NCBI RefSeq assembly: GCF_009495745.1
Contig: NZ_WIDQ01000001.1
Location: forward strand, 124,001 to 188,000
Length of the DNA stretch: 64,000 bases
From: Niveispirillum sp. SYP-B3756
GTDB lineage: Bacteria > Pseudomonadota > Alphaproteobacteria > Azospirillales > Azospirillaceae
Direction: 5' to 3'
Shown: piece by piece, positions 35,602 to 45,141 of the stretch
How the letters are laid out: each line of letters starts with the position of its first letter
Numbering within the stretch: the stretch's first letter is position 1
The notes under the pieces: model-generated
Databases searched by the model: none
What the model was told of the DNA's origin: nothing
Seen by the model: the letters and a program-made list of their open reading frames with translations, nothing else
Position numbers and translations under genes: made by a program

Positions 35602-36888
35602 GTGAGCAACTTCGCTTTCCCGACCCCTGAGAATATCCGCCTGACCACCCTGCCCAACGGTCTGCGGGTCATGACTGACACCATGCCGCATGTGGAGACC
35701 GTGACGGTCGGCGTGTGGTTCGGTGTCGGCAGCCGGCATGAACCGCTGGCCGCCAATGGCGTGGCCCACGTGGTGGAACATATGCTGTTCAAGGGCACGC
35801 CGACGCGCGACGCCTTCGCCATTTCGGCGGAGATCGAGAATGTCGGCGGGCACCTGAACGCCTATACCAGCCGCGAACAGACCACCTATTACGCCAAGGT
35901 GCTGAAAGAGGATCTGGGGCTGGCCATGGGCATCCTGGCTGACATGGTGCAGCACCCGCTGTTCGATGAGGAGGAGCTGGACAAGGAACGCCAAGTCATC
36001 ATTCAGGAAATCGGTCAGGCGGAGGATACGCCCGACGATATCGTCTATGACCATTTCCTGGCCACCGCCTTCCCCGGCCAGCGGCTGGGCCGCCCGGTGC
36101 TGGGCACGGCGGATATTGTCGGTTCCCTGCCGCGTACCGCCCTGGTGGATTATGTGCATGGCCGCTACGTACCGGCCAATATGGTGGTCGCCGCCGCCGG
36201 CAATGTAAGCCATGAACAGGTGGTGGAACTGGCCGCCCGCCTGTTCACCGACCTGCCGACCGGTGAGGCCATCCAGGCCGAACAGGCGCTGTATCAGGGT
36301 GGGGAGTTCCGCGAGGAACGCGATCTGGAGCAGGTGCATCTGCTGCTGGGTTTCCAGGGCCTGTCCAACACCGATCCCGATCTGTACGCTACGCTGATGC
36401 TGTCCACCCTGCTGGGTGGCGGCATGTCGTCCCGCCTGTTCCAGGAGGTGCGGGAAAAGCGCGGGCTGGTCTATTCCATCCACAGCTTCAACTGGTCGAT
36501 GGCCGATACCGGCGTCTTTGCCATCTATGCCGGCACCGGCCCGGAAAGCATGGGCGAACTGGTGCCCGTGGTGTGCGAGGAGGTGCGCCGGCTGGCGCGC
36601 AGCCTGACCCAGGAAGAGGTGTCGCGCGCCCGCGCCCAGTTGAAGGCCAGCCAGTTGATGGGGCTGGAAAGCACCACCAACCGGGCCGAACAGTTGGGAT
36701 CGCAGATGCTGTCACATGGCCGCTACATCCCGCCCGCCGAAACGGTGGCAAGACTGGATGCGGTGGATCTGGACGCCATCGCCGCCTGTGCCGACCGCAT
36801 CTTTGCCAGCAAACCCACCCTGACGGCGCTGGGGCCGCTGGATGGGCTGGAAAGCTATGGCGACGTGACCGGTCGTCTGGTTGCCTGA
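35602..36888 (+). CDS. M16-family zinc peptidase (mitochondrial processing peptidase-like)
   Basis: A 428-residue M16B peptidase, the bacterial relative of mitochondrial processing peptidase beta. The inverted zinc motif HVVEH is at residues 56-60, with the distal glutamate in the following LNAYTSREQTTYY / EEELDKERQVIIQEI region. The C-terminal half has the Arg-containing LLGGGMSSRLFQEVREKRGL-type segment. No signal peptide is visible, so it is probably cytoplasmic. The start is GTG at 35602 with GGAAG 11 bases upstream. It is cotranscribed with thrC; the functional link between them is not understood. Confidence 0.92.
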   Translation: MSNFAFPTPENIRLTTLPNGLRVMTDTMPHVETVTVGVWFGVGSRHEPLAANGVAHVVEHMLFKGTPTRDAFAISAEIENVGGHLNAYTSREQTTYYAKVLKEDLGLAMGILADMVQHPLFDEEELDKERQVIIQEIGQAEDTPDDIVYDHFLATAFPGQRLGRPVLGTADIVGSLPRTALVDYVHGRYVPANMVVAAAGNVSHEQVVELAARLFTDLPTGEAIQAEQALYQGGEFREERDLEQVHLLLGFQGLSNTDPDLYATLMLSTLLGGGMSSRLFQEVREKRGLVYSIHSFNWSMADTGVFAIYAGTGPESMGELVPVVCEEVRRLARSLTQEEVSRARAQLKASQLMGLESTTNRAEQLGSQMLSHGRYIPPAETVARLDAVDLDAIAACADRIFASKPTLTALGPLDGLESYGDVTGRLVA

Positions 36889-36929
36889 GCCGATAACAAT
36901 AATAAGAACAGCAAAGGGGGGCGGCTTCG

Positions 36930-37559
36930 TTGATCAGATTGATCCCCGATGGGTTATTGAGCCCCCCGGCGCTGCGCGTGGATGGCGCCCGTGTCTATAT
37001 TCGCCCGGCCCAGCCCAAGGATTGGCGCCCCTGGGCGGAGCTGCGCGACACCAGCCGCGATTTTCTGGTGCCATGGGAACCGACCTGGCCCCCCGATGCC
37101 CTGACGCGTGAGGCCTTCAACCGCCGGCTGCGCCGTCAGGCCGGGGAATGGCGCGATGACGAAGCCTATAGCTTCCTGGTCTTCACCCAATCGGGGGACG
37201 CGGTGGTGGGCGGCATCGGCCTGACCAATGTGCGCCGGGGTGTGGCCCAGATGGGCACCATGGGCTATTGGGCCGGCAAGCCTTATGCCCGCCATGGCTA
37301 TATCTCCGAAGCCGCCCGGCTGATGCTGTCCTTCGCCTTCGGGCAGTTGGGGCTGCACCGGGTGGAAGCCGCCTGTCTGCCCAGCAACATTCCCAGCAGC
37401 GGGCTGCTGGAAAAGGCAGGCTTCACCCGCGAAGGCTATGCGCGGGCATATCTGCGCATCGATGGCAAATGGGCGGACCATCTGCTCTATGCGATTCTGC
37501 GCGATGACTGGGCGGCACGTGGCGAGATGGCGAATCCGGCCCCGGTCCGCGTGCCTTGA
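36930..37559 (+). CDS. GNAT-family N-acetyltransferase (RimJ type)
   Basis: A 209-residue acetyltransferase of the RimJ/RimL class. It shows the N-terminal VYIRPAQPKDWRPWAELR strand-helix, the FLVPWEP segment common in RimJ, the acetyl-CoA loop KPYARHGYISEAARL (about 112-126), and GLLEKAGFTREGYARAYLR near the end. The start is TTG at 36930 behind AAAGGGGGG. It is the third gene of the thrC operon, 41 bases after the M16 peptidase. Substrate unknown; RimJ itself acetylates ribosomal protein S5, but assignment to that role would be a guess. Confidence 0.85.
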   Translation: MIRLIPDGLLSPPALRVDGARVYIRPAQPKDWRPWAELRDTSRDFLVPWEPTWPPDALTREAFNRRLRRQAGEWRDDEAYSFLVFTQSGDAVVGGIGLTNVRRGVAQMGTMGYWAGKPYARHGYISEAARLMLSFAFGQLGLHRVEAACLPSNIPSSGLLEKAGFTREGYARAYLRIDGKWADHLLYAILRDDWAARGEMANPAPVRVP

Positions 37560-37694
37560 AAGATCGACATCGGCCCCCTTTTCCCGCCCTGCACAGACCG
37601 CGACGGCCGGTAATTGCATGGCGTGACTGGCAATTCCCCCTGGTCCTGCGCCATGATGGTGCCTCAGGCGCACCGCCCCGGGGCAGGATCATCC

Positions 37695-39797
37695 GTGAAG
37701 CGACAGACAGGACAAAGCCAGTTCCGCTGGACCGGTGAATTCACCGACACAGACCAGGAAGCAGCATTCGCCCTGCGCAACCGGCGCCTGGATTTCAACA
37801 TGGCGCATGTCTGCGTCATTGCCGCCACCCTGACCAGCCTGCTGTTCGCGCCCCTGGATTTCCTGACCGTCGATCCGCAGCGGCTGAGCTGGTTCCTCTC
37901 CATCCGGGGCCTGATCCTGGTCTGGTGCGTTCTGTCGCTGCTGGCCATGGCCCGGGCCAGTCCGGCACGGCTGCCCGCCGTCACCTTCCTGCACCAGTTC
38001 GTCTTCTTCACCCTGAATGCCCTGGTCTTCGATCACCCGACGCTGCAGGTGCATGGTGGGGCCTTCTTCCCGCTGATCGCCATCGGCCTGTCGGCCAGCC
38101 TGCCCGGTGCTTTCACGCCGGCCATGGCGATCTCCGCCTATGGGGCGGGGGTCAGCCTGCTCTGGTGGGGGGTGCTGGGCCAGCAGCCCAAACCGCCGAT
38201 TGATCTGCTGATCCTCGTGGCCCTGACCATCGTGGCCTTTTGCGTCGGCGGGGTCTTGCGGGCCAGTTCCAACCGGATGCGGCGCGAACAGTTCCTGAAT
38301 GTGCTGCGCGAACAGGCCAGCAACCGCGAACTGGCCGAGGCCAAGCGGCAGGCCGAGCTGACCGCCTCCGCCAAGGCTGATTTCCTGGCGATGATGAGCC
38401 ATGAGATCCGCACGCCGATGAACGCCATCATGGGGATGGCCGGCCTGCTGCACCGCGACGCTCCCCGGTCGGATCAGGAAAGGCGGCTGGATATCATGCT
38501 GGCAGCCGGGCGGCGGCTGGTGCATCTGCTGGATGATGCGCTGAACCTGTCGCGGTTCGAGGCCGATGGCATCGGCCTGAAGCCGGCCCCGGTGGACCTG
38601 CCGCGCCTGCTGGACGAGGTGGCCGCCCTGATGCGCCCGGCGGCGGATGAAAAGGGGCTGGCCATCCTGCTGGATATCGGCCCCCTGGCCCCCGCCCATG
38701 TGGCCGACGGGTTGCGGGTGCAGCAGGTGCTGATCAACCTGCTCTCCAACGCCATCAAATATGCGCCCAGCGGTGCGGTGGAGGTGGGGTTGCACAGCCA
38801 GCCCCTGCCCGATGGGCGCGATGAACTGACGCTCAGCGTGGCAGATCGCGGCCCCGGCATCCCCGATGCGGCCAAACAGCTGATCTTTGAACCGTTCCGT
38901 CAATATGGCGCCTCGGATCGGGCCGATGGGGCCGGGCTGGGCCTGTCCATCGTGCGGCGGCTGGCCGATGCGATGGGCGGGGTGGTGACGGTGGCCGACC
39001 GGCCGGGCGGCGGGGCCCTGTTCAGCTTCCGCTTTCCCGCCCGGCCCACGCAGCCCCTGCAACCGCCTGCCCCTGCACCGGTCGCGCCGCCGCTGGCACC
39101 GCTGTCCATTCTGGTGGTGGATGATGCAGCGGAAAACCAGGCCCTGCTGCGCGGCCTGCTGGAACCGCAGGGCCACCGGGTGGCGGTGGTGGAGGATGGC
39201 GGGGAGGTCTGCGCGGCACTGGCCCGCGACCGGTTCGATCTGGTGCTGATGGATATCCGCCTGCGCAGCGTGGATGGGGTGGAGGCAACAAAGCGGGTGC
39301 GGGCCCTGCCCGATCCCGATCTGGCCCTGCTGCCCATCATTGCCGTCACCGCCAATGCCAGCCCGCTGGATGAGGCGCGCTATCTGGAAGCCGGCATGGA
39401 TGAGATGCTGGCCAAGCCGCTGGAGCCGGACCGGCTCTATGCCATGCTGCACCGCTACGCCCCCGCCGCCAGCCCCCTGCCCGCCGCCGCCATGCGGGAA
39501 CCGCCCAGCCGTACCGGCACGGCCCAGGGCCTGTTCCTGGAGGCGTGCCGGGAACAGCAAACGCGCCTGCGAGCCGCCTTGCTGCAGGGCGACGGCGCGT
39601 CCCTGACCGCCAGCGCCCACCGGCTGCGCGGCTCTGCCGCCAGTTTCGGCCATGGCGACCTGTCGATTGCCGCCGGCGCGCTGGAAACGGCCCTGGCCGA
39701 CGGCATGGGCACAGATGATTTCGCCTTGATTTTACTGGTAGAAAAGCTGCTGATCCAGATCACCCGCGTACTGGAACCGGACGGAGCCCCGACATGA
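37695..39797 (+). CDS. membrane hybrid histidine kinase with receiver and HPt domains
   Basis: A 700-residue hybrid sensor kinase. Residues about 36-190 contain five to six hydrophobic helices with short loops, so signals are probably sensed in or near the membrane. A linker helix leads to HisKA with phospho-acceptor His236 in [14 protein letters not shown]. HATPase motifs are [10 protein letters not shown] and DRGPGIP, with GAGLGLSI. A receiver domain ([11 protein letters not shown] to about 595) and a C-terminal HPt domain with its histidine in [13 protein letters not shown] complete a phosphorelay. The GTG at 37695 has AGGAT six bases upstream; earlier ATGs lack sites. It overlaps the response-regulator gene by four bases (ATGA), so that protein is its likely target. 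Confidence 0.88.
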   Translation: MKRQTGQSQFRWTGEFTDTDQEAAFALRNRRLDFNMAHVCVIAATLTSLLFAPLDFLTVDPQRLSWFLSIRGLILVWCVLSLLAMARASPARLPAVTFLHQFVFFTLNALVFDHPTLQVHGGAFFPLIAIGLSASLPGAFTPAMAISAYGAGVSLLWWGVLGQQPKPPIDLLILVALTIVAFCVGGVLRASSNRMRREQFLNVLREQASNRELAEAKRQAELTASAKADFLAMMSHEIRTPMNAIMGMAGLLHRDAPRSDQERRLDIMLAAGRRLVHLLDDALNLSRFEADGIGLKPAPVDLPRLLDEVAALMRPAADEKGLAILLDIGPLAPAHVADGLRVQQVLINLLSNAIKYAPSGAVEVGLHSQPLPDGRDELTLSVADRGPGIPDAAKQLIFEPFRQYGASDRADGAGLGLSIVRRLADAMGGVVTVADRPGGGALFSFRFPARPTQPLQPPAPAPVAPPLAPLSILVVDDAAENQALLRGLLEPQGHRVAVVEDGGEVCAALARDRFDLVLMDIRLRSVDGVEATKRVRALPDPDLALLPIIAVTANASPLDEARYLEAGMDEMLAKPLEPDRLYAMLHRYAPAASPLPAAAMREPPSRTGTAQGLFLEACREQQTRLRAALLQGDGASLTASAHRLRGSAASFGHGDLSIAAGALETALADGMGTDDFALILLVEKLLIQITRVLEPDGAPT

Positions 39798-40504
39798 ACA
39801 AGTCCGCGACCATCCTGGTGGTGGAGGACGCGCCGGAAATGCTGGAACTGATCGCCGGCGCGCTGGAGGATCAGGGCTTTGCCGTGGTGCGGGCGCGCAA
39901 TCTGGCCGATCTGCGCCGCAGCCTGCCCTGGGCCAAGGCCGATGTCATCCTGCTGGATATCAACCTGCCCGATGGCGATGGCCTGACGGCGGCGGTTGAA
40001 CTGCGCCTGCGTGAGAAGGCCGGGCTGATCTTCGTCACCGCCCGCGATGCGGAAGAGGATCGTGTCCTGGCGCTGGAAAAGGCCGGCGATGATTATCTGA
40101 CCAAGCCGGTCTCGGTGCGCGAGCTGATCGCCCGCATCAATAATGTGCGCCGCCTGCGCGACGCCAAGGCGGTGGTGCTGGTGGAGATTGACGGCTGGAA
40201 CCTGGACCCGATCCGGCGTGAACTGTTCCGCCCTGACGGCAGCCTGCTGCCGCTGACGACGGGGGAATTCAACATCCTGGCGGCCCTGGCGGCGGCCCGG
40301 CCGCAGCCGTTGGACCGGGATTTCCTGCTGGATGTGATCAGCAACCGCGACCCGCGCTCGGTGACGGCGCACACGGTGGACACGCTGATCGGCCGCCTGC
40401 GCCGCAAACTGGACCTGCCCCAGGGCGGCGGCCTGATCATTACCACCATCCGCGGGGCGGGCTATGCCCTGTCCGATGCGGTGGAAGGCCGGGGGGAGAA
40501 ATAG
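39794..40504 (+). CDS. OmpR/PhoB-family response regulator
   Basis: A 236-residue transcription regulator. The receiver domain (1-120) has the acidic pair in VVEDAPE, phospho-acceptor Asp55 in [11 protein letters not shown] and the conserved Lys in [11 protein letters not shown]. The winged-helix DNA-binding domain (about 135-230) shows [13 protein letters not shown] and the recognition helix [18 protein letters not shown], ending in TIRGAGYAL. It is translationally coupled to the hybrid kinase, so it should receive phosphate through that protein's HPt domain. The layout resembles TorS/TorR, but no target operon is next to it. Confidence 0.92.
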   Translation: MNKSATILVVEDAPEMLELIAGALEDQGFAVVRARNLADLRRSLPWAKADVILLDINLPDGDGLTAAVELRLREKAGLIFVTARDAEEDRVLALEKAGDDYLTKPVSVRELIARINNVRRLRDAKAVVLVEIDGWNLDPIRRELFRPDGSLLPLTTGEFNILAALAAARPQPLDRDFLLDVISNRDPRSVTAHTVDTLIGRLRRKLDLPQGGGLIITTIRGAGYALSDAVEGRGEK

Positions 40505-40542
40505 CGCGTTTGGGGATATGTAACTCTCCCGCACTGCAGCTG

Positions 40543-40571
40543 TTGATTTCGCCGAATGTTTTGTGCAAATT
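40543..40571 (+). promoter_or_regulatory. possible sigma-70 promoter of the tRNA gene
   Basis: TTGATT (40543-40548) and CAAATT (40566-40571) are 17 bases apart, placing a start about 7 bases before the tRNA 5' end. The -10 match is modest. Confidence 0.4.
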
Positions 40572-40584
40572 GCGGTCCTCGCGT

Positions 40585-40660
40585 GGGCCTGTAGCTCAAT
40601 GGTTAGAGCCGACCGCTCATAACGGTCTGGTTGGGGGTTCAAGTCCCTCCGGGCCCACCA
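40585..40660 (+). tRNA. tRNA with CAU anticodon (tRNA-Met elongator or lysidine-type tRNA-Ile2)
   Basis: A 76-base cloverleaf with encoded CCA. The acceptor arm pairs GGGCCTG with CGGGCCC, the D arm contains TAGCTCAATGGTTAGAGC, the anticodon arm is GACCG-CTCATAA-CGGTC, and the T arm contains GGTTCAAGTCC. It is not the initiator, because the initiator's three G-C pairs before the anticodon loop are absent. Between elongator Met and Ile2 (read as AUA after lysidine modification), the CTCATAA loop with this acceptor stem resembles Ile2 more, but I cannot settle it by eye. Confidence 0.92.
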
Positions 40661-40866
40661 CTCTTTTCAAGGGGTCAGCGTCACCGGGACGGTGACGGAT
40701 GCTGGCAAACCGGGGTTGAGGCATTAATAGCAAGGGTCATGGGACATGACCCTTGGAGGCCAGCGATAAAGCCGGTTCGCTCTCCAGGTGACCTGATCCC
40801 CGGAAAAGGGCGATCAAATGAAGAAGAGCCGTTTAGGCCAAGTCGTATGCTGAATGGGTTCCCTAT
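40661..40866. other. non-coding spacer with two hairpins after the tRNA
   Basis: No gene seen. An imperfect hairpin (about 40676-40703, core GTCACC/GGTGAC) is followed by a near-perfect one, CAAGGGTCATG (40731-40741) with CATGACCCTTG (40745-40755). Either may end the tRNA transcript. The second could also serve the convergent S41 peptidase gene. Confidence 0.5.
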
Positions 40867-42381
40867 TCAGTTGCCAGCGAACACCTCACGGAGGAACCAA
40901 GTCTCCACTGCTTTATCGTCGCTAATGTCGCCGGTAAACCTGATCGATGGTAGCTGCGGTTCATTGTCGTCGCGAATGCGTCCATCTCGCGTCATCGTTG
41001 CGATCATGGCGGTCGCCCGCCCACTCGGCAAATTGATCTGGACAGCGGTGCCAGACCGGCTGTCCACCGATGTCGGTAGCCCGATCTGCTGCACGCCCGG
41101 AAATCGTTTCAACTCGTCGACAAACGAGATGCAGGCGCTACCGCAGCCGTAATCTGTAAGGACGTAAACTTGGGCACGGACCGGGTTCGCCGGTGCTGTG
41201 CCGTTGTGCGGGAGGGGAATTGGCGTTGTGCGGAAAATCGTTTCACCTGCGGCAACCGCCGCTGCCTGGCGCCTGCTGTCAACGGCACTGTTGATCTCGT
41301 GTGGCGGGTCAGGCGGCTCCTTGAAGTCGCTCGCCTGCGATTCACCATCCTCCTCCTGCTTCAGATAGGCCGGAGACAGGCGGAAGACGCCGCGAATATG
41401 CAGCCGCGCCGTGGCATAATGGTCGGTATAGGCTTCACCGTAGAGCCCCCGCAGATAGGCCATGAACCATTTATAGGGCCCACCGCCATTGCCCCGCACA
41501 TCCAAGACGATGAAGCGCTTGGCCCGAAGTGACGGTGCAGCGTCAATCGCTGCGTGGAATGCTTCGGCCTGCGCCGCGCTGTTCGGCTGAAAGTAGCCGA
41601 GCCTTACCCAGGCGCCATCATTGCCGATCAATCGCGTGCTCACCTCGGGCGGGCGAGATCCCGACCATGACCGGATGACCTGATTGATTTCCGCCATTGG
41701 TGCCGGGGCCCAATTCAGCATTACCGACTGGCCCCCGATCACACATTGTGCTGGTCGCGGCCTCAGCGGACTGCCCCGATCGACAAAAAGGCGCAACGCC
41801 GCTTCGTTGCGGACCTCGTCCAGCGTGTCGGGGAAGCCAATTTCATATTGCGCGATAACCCCGGTCCACCATGATATCGGCTTGCCATCGCAGGCGGACA
41901 CCTGGGCACCGTCGGCGATATGGGCCTGCCGCGACGCCATAATGCTGTAGGCACCATTATCGAACCGGGCAAGGAAACCGGGCCAGTTCGACGGGATCGG
42001 CGATAACGCATTGAAGCGGACATTGACATGCGCATCTTGAAAGGTGGCAACCAGATGCCGCATCACAGCCTGATAGCCGGCTTCATCCCGGACCAGCGGA
42101 AGTTCAGCCTCCACCAGCTTGAGCGTGCGCCCAAACCACTCCCGCCACCGCTCTGGATCTGGATAGGCGGCGTAGATGTAGTTCTCCCGCAGCGCATCAG
42201 CAAAGGCAGCCAGATCAACCGTCGCCCGTTTCCGCCAATCCGCGACAGATAAGTCGGAACCGGAGATATTATGCCCGACCTCCGTTGTCGAAACGGGCTG
42301 AGCGACAGCCTGCGCCGTCTGAGCCGCAGCGCAGATACACAGGATACCCCAAGTCAGGAGGAACACGCGCGAATGAAGCAA
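40867..42381 (-). CDS. exported S41-family peptidase, compositionally atypical
   Basis: A 504-residue exported protein. The signal peptide is about residues 1-28 (VFLLTWGILCICAAAQTAQA). The C-terminal half resembles the peptidase S41 core, with FIVLDVRGNGGG at about 280-291 and VYVLTDYGCGSACISFVDEL, whose serine lies where the catalytic Ser is expected. No PDZ domain is evident. Base composition and codon use are visibly poorer in G+C than the flanking genes. The start is TTG at 42381 behind AGGGGG; no ATG fits. It sits alone beside a tRNA gene, a common landing site for acquired DNA, but I see no att repeat or integrase. Confidence 0.8.
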   Translation of the reverse strand: MLHSRVFLLTWGILCICAAAQTAQAVAQPVSTTEVGHNISGSDLSVADWRKRATVDLAAFADALRENYIYAAYPDPERWREWFGRTLKLVEAELPLVRDEAGYQAVMRHLVATFQDAHVNVRFNALSPIPSNWPGFLARFDNGAYSIMASRQAHIADGAQVSACDGKPISWWTGVIAQYEIGFPDTLDEVRNEAALRLFVDRGSPLRPRPAQCVIGGQSVMLNWAPAPMAEINQVIRSWSGSRPPEVSTRLIGNDGAWVRLGYFQPNSAAQAEAFHAAIDAAPSLRAKRFIVLDVRGNGGGPYKWFMAYLRGLYGEAYTDHYATARLHIRGVFRLSPAYLKQEEDGESQASDFKEPPDPPHEINSAVDSRRQAAAVAAGETIFRTTPIPLPHNGTAPANPVRAQVYVLTDYGCGSACISFVDELKRFPGVQQIGLPTSVDSRSGTAVQINLPSGRATAMIATMTRDGRIRDDNEPQLPSIRFTGDISDDKAVETWFLREVFAGN

Positions 42382-42518
42382 GTCATTCCCCCTAACAGGA
42401 GAGGTGGCACCGTTTAATCACGCCGCCTGACAGGAATAAGATAATCACGATTTATTCATAGAGCCAATTTCCTGCCTCATACCAGTTCCTGACGATCAGA
42501 ACTCACTGGGAACCGGTA

Positions 42519-43304
42519 TTACACCCCACCCCAGGCGACGAAATGCGGGTTGAGGAAGCGGGGGGCCTTGCCATAGATCAAGGGCTCGCCATCAATCTGG
42601 GTCAGGCTGCCGCCGGCGCCCAGCAGCACGGCGTGGCCGGCAGCGATGTCCCATTCGCAGGTGGGGCCAAGCCGGGGATAGACATCGCCGGCCCCTTCGG
42701 CCACACGGCAGAATTTCAGCGAACTGCCGGCGGCCAGCCGGGCGGCGACACGGCGGCCGGCCAGGAACTCATCCACCGCCGCATTATCGGCATGGCTGCG
42801 CGAAGACAGCACCGTCAGGCCGGCCGCCGGCACCGGACGCACGGTAATCGGTTCATCCTTGGCCAAAGGCCGGCTGCGGATGGCCGTGCCGGGGCCGGCG
42901 GCGGCGTAAAGCTCCCCCGTGGCCGGCAGCAGCACCACACCCAGCGCCGGCTCCCCATTCAGGAGCAGGGCGATATTCACCGTGAATTCACCATTGCGCT
43001 TGATGAATTCCTTGGTGCCGTCCAGCGGGTCGACCAGCCAGAAGGTGCCGGCGCTGATATCGGGGATACGGCCTTCCGCCACCTCTTCCTCCGTCACCAC
43101 GGGAATATCCGGGGTCAGCGCGCGCAGGCCGGCCAGGATCACGGCGTCGGCGGCGCGGTCGGCGCGGGTGACGGGGCTGCCATCGCCCTTGGTCTCCGTC
43201 TCCATGTCATCGGTATAGAATTCCATGATGGCGGCGGCAGCCTGCACGGCCAGTTCACGCACGGGCGGCAGCAGGGCAGCCAATTGATCCGGATTCAGCA
43301 TCAT
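42519..43304 (-). CDS. cysQ: 3'(2'),5'-bisphosphate nucleotidase (CysQ)
   Basis: CysQ hydrolyses 3'-phosphoadenosine 5'-phosphate to AMP, recycling the by-product of sulfate assimilation. The 261-residue protein has the inositol-phosphatase-family motifs: VTEEE (about 71-75) and WLVDPLDGTKEFIKRNGEFTVNI (about 89-111) with the metal-binding DPLDGT, and a C-terminal CEWDIAAGHAVL (WDxAAG). GGAG before the first ATG at 43304 fixes the start. It is a single gene, divergent from the SRAP gene. The 137 bases downstream toward the S41 gene are AT-rich and hold no gene. Confidence 0.9.
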   Translation of the reverse strand: MMLNPDQLAALLPPVRELAVQAAAAIMEFYTDDMETETKGDGSPVTRADRAADAVILAGLRALTPDIPVVTEEEVAEGRIPDISAGTFWLVDPLDGTKEFIKRNGEFTVNIALLLNGEPALGVVLLPATGELYAAAGPGTAIRSRPLAKDEPITVRPVPAAGLTVLSSRSHADNAAVDEFLAGRRVAARLAAGSSLKFCRVAEGAGDVYPRLGPTCEWDIAAGHAVLLGAGGSLTQIDGEPLIYGKAPRFLNPHFVAWGGV

Positions 43305-43435
43305 GGGGCTCCATCTGTTAAGGGCTGAGATCATAACGGCGGCAGGGGGCGAGGCAAGCACCTTGCCCGGTGGCTTTTGCACTGCCGTCGGGCGGCTGCT
43401 ATGCTGGCAGCCGGTTTCCATTTGGGGACAGGGCG

Positions 43436-44140
43436 ATGTGCGGGCGGTTTGTGCAAAAGGATCTGGCGGCACTGGCGGAGGCGTTCGACGCGCGCCTGCG
43501 CCATGATCTGCCCCCACGCCATCTGGTGCCCGCCTTCAATATCGCTCCGACGCGCGATGCCGGGGTGATCGGCCGCAATGCGGCGGGTGAACTCAGCCTT
43601 ACTGCCATGCGCTGGGGCCTGGTGCCGGGTTTTGCCGCCGATGCCAGCGGCGGGGGCAAGCTGTTCAATGCCCGCAGCGAGACAGCGGCGGAAAAGCCCA
43701 GCTTCCGCGAGGCCTTTCGCCGCCGCCGCGCCATCGTGCCGGCCGACGGTTTTTACGAATGGAAACCGGATACCACACCGCGCCAGCCCTGGTTCATCAC
43801 GCGGGCAGACGGGGCACCACTGGCCATGGCGGGCCTGTGGGAAATCTGGCGCGATCCGGCGGAGGGTAACCACCCGCTTTTCACCTTCACCATCCTGACC
43901 ACCGAGGCGGGGCCGGATATCAGCAAGCTGCACCACCGCCAGCCGGTGCTGCTGGCCGATGCGGCAGCGCGCACGGCTTGGCTGGAAGTGGGGAATGATG
44001 CCGCCCTGCTGCGGCCCAGCCCCGCCGGTACGCTGACGGCGCGGCCGGTCAATCCGCTGGTCAATGGCGCGCGGGCGGAAGGGCCAGCCCTACTGGACCC
44101 GGCCCCGCCGGCGGCTGAACCTGTGGGGATGCTGTTATGA
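43436..44140 (+). CDS. SRAP-domain protein (HMCES/YedK family)
   Basis: A 234-residue SOS-response-associated peptidase domain protein. SRAP proteins form a covalent thiazolidine link between Cys2 and abasic sites in single-stranded DNA, shielding them. The start Met is followed directly by Cys (MCGRFV), as required. The conserved NIAPT, MRWGLVP, FNARSET and PADGFYEWK segments and the catalytic His in SKLHHRQPVLL are all present. GACAGGG precedes the ATG at 43436. Its last codon overlaps the nuclease-like gene (ATGA), suggesting the two are coexpressed. Confidence 0.92.
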   Translation: MCGRFVQKDLAALAEAFDARLRHDLPPRHLVPAFNIAPTRDAGVIGRNAAGELSLTAMRWGLVPGFAADASGGGKLFNARSETAAEKPSFREAFRRRRAIVPADGFYEWKPDTTPRQPWFITRADGAPLAMAGLWEIWRDPAEGNHPLFTFTILTTEAGPDISKLHHRQPVLLADAAARTAWLEVGNDAALLRPSPAGTLTARPVNPLVNGARAEGPALLDPAPPAAEPVGMLL

Positions 44141-44661
44141 TCGCGCGGCTATTGCCTCCGCTGGCGCTGTTCCTGGCGCTGTTCCTGGCGCTGACCCTGC
44201 CCGCGCAGACGGCCGCCCCCACCGGCCCCGTCGTCGGCAAGGGCACCGCCAAGGAAGGCGATATCGTCACCATCAACGGGCAGGATTTCCGCCTGGACGG
44301 CATTGACGCGCCCGATGTTGGCCAGAAATGCAAGAATGTGAAGGGCACGGAATATGATTGTTATGAGTTGTCGCGCCGGATGCTGGAACGCATCCTGAAT
44401 AATGACGAGGTCACCTGCACCCCGCGCAAGGAACAGGGCAAGCCGCCCCAACTGGCCATCTGTGTGGTGCGCGGGGTGAATATTAGCCGCGCCATGGTGC
44501 AGTTGGGCTATGCCCTTGCCTACCGTGCCCTTACCCCTGCCTATGCGGCGGATGAGGCCCTCGCCTCATCCCACCGGCGGGGCATGTGGGCGGGGCGGGT
44601 GGAAGCACCCTGGGAATGGCGTTCCCGCCAGCAGGCAGAAAAATTGAAACACACCCAGTAG
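44137..44661 (+). CDS. exported thermonuclease-like (SNase) protein
   Basis: A 174-residue protein with an N-terminal signal peptide (LLPPLALFLALFLALTLPAQ) and an SNase-fold domain: FRLDGIDAPDVGQ carries the Arg and Asp of the active-site strand, followed by two Cys (KCKN, YDCYE) and the conserved LGYALAYRAL helix and HRRGMWAG. The catalytic metal-binding VDGDT motif is altered (KEGDIVTINGQ), so nuclease activity is uncertain. It overlaps the SRAP gene by four bases. A paralogue with a complete first motif is at 17363. Confidence 0.82.
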   Translation: MIARLLPPLALFLALFLALTLPAQTAAPTGPVVGKGTAKEGDIVTINGQDFRLDGIDAPDVGQKCKNVKGTEYDCYELSRRMLERILNNDEVTCTPRKEQGKPPQLAICVVRGVNISRAMVQLGYALAYRALTPAYAADEALASSHRRGMWAGRVEAPWEWRSRQQAEKLKHTQ

Positions 44662-44667
44662 CGGCGA

Positions 44668-44922
44668 TCAATCCCGCCGGCCGCCGGCCACTGCGCGATA
44701 AAGCGCCAGCAGGATCATGGCGCCCACCACGGCGCCAATAAACCCCGCCCCCTCCCCCACCCGGTAGAAACCGATGGACTGGCCCAGATATGTGGCCACA
44801 AAGGCCCCGGCAATACCCAGCAGGGTGGTGAGGATGAAACCGCCCGGATCGCGCCCCGGCATCAATAGCTTGGCGATGATCCCAACCAGCAGCCCGATGA
44901 TCAAGGTGGCGATGATACCCAT
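44668..44922 (-). CDS. GlsB/YeaQ/YmgE-family small membrane protein
   Basis: An 84-residue protein with three transmembrane segments and the Gly-rich family pattern: GLLVGIIAKLLMPGRDPGG, GIAGAFVATYLG and GFIGAVVGAMILLALYR. The family is called transglycosylase-associated but its function is not established; members are often stress-induced. It is convergent with the nuclease gene (six-base gap). The 219 bases upstream, toward the small protein at 45142, hold no other gene I can see. Confidence 0.88.
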   Translation of the reverse strand: MGIIATLIIGLLVGIIAKLLMPGRDPGGFILTTLLGIAGAFVATYLGQSIGFYRVGEGAGFIGAVVGAMILLALYRAVAGGRRD

Positions 44923-45141
44923 GATGCATTCCCTGAAATGACGCTGTTGCCCCTAACACCGACACCCCGATCCAGGTTCCCGGACCGGCAGAACGGATAG
45001 CCTATCCCTTTGCCCCGTTTCCGCCCTGTTCCCGACGGGACAAAGCCATGCCGGCGTTAAGAAACCGGCAAATCCTTCGCCCTATAATCACTCTATCAGA
45101 TCAATAGAAGGCGCCGGATAAAACGGCGACAAGGTGGCACC

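Noticed and set aside
33895-36483. Very long minus-strand open frame running through thrC and the M16 peptidase
   Set aside because: It is the antisense of two well-supported genes in G+C-rich DNA; its residues are His/Gly/Gln-rich shadow sequence without motifs. Only the part after the ATG at 33894 is a gene.
40585-42518. tRNA-adjacent genomic island with att sites
   Set aside because: No copy of the tRNA 3' end, integrase or mobility gene is found near the S41 gene; kept only as a composition anomaly.
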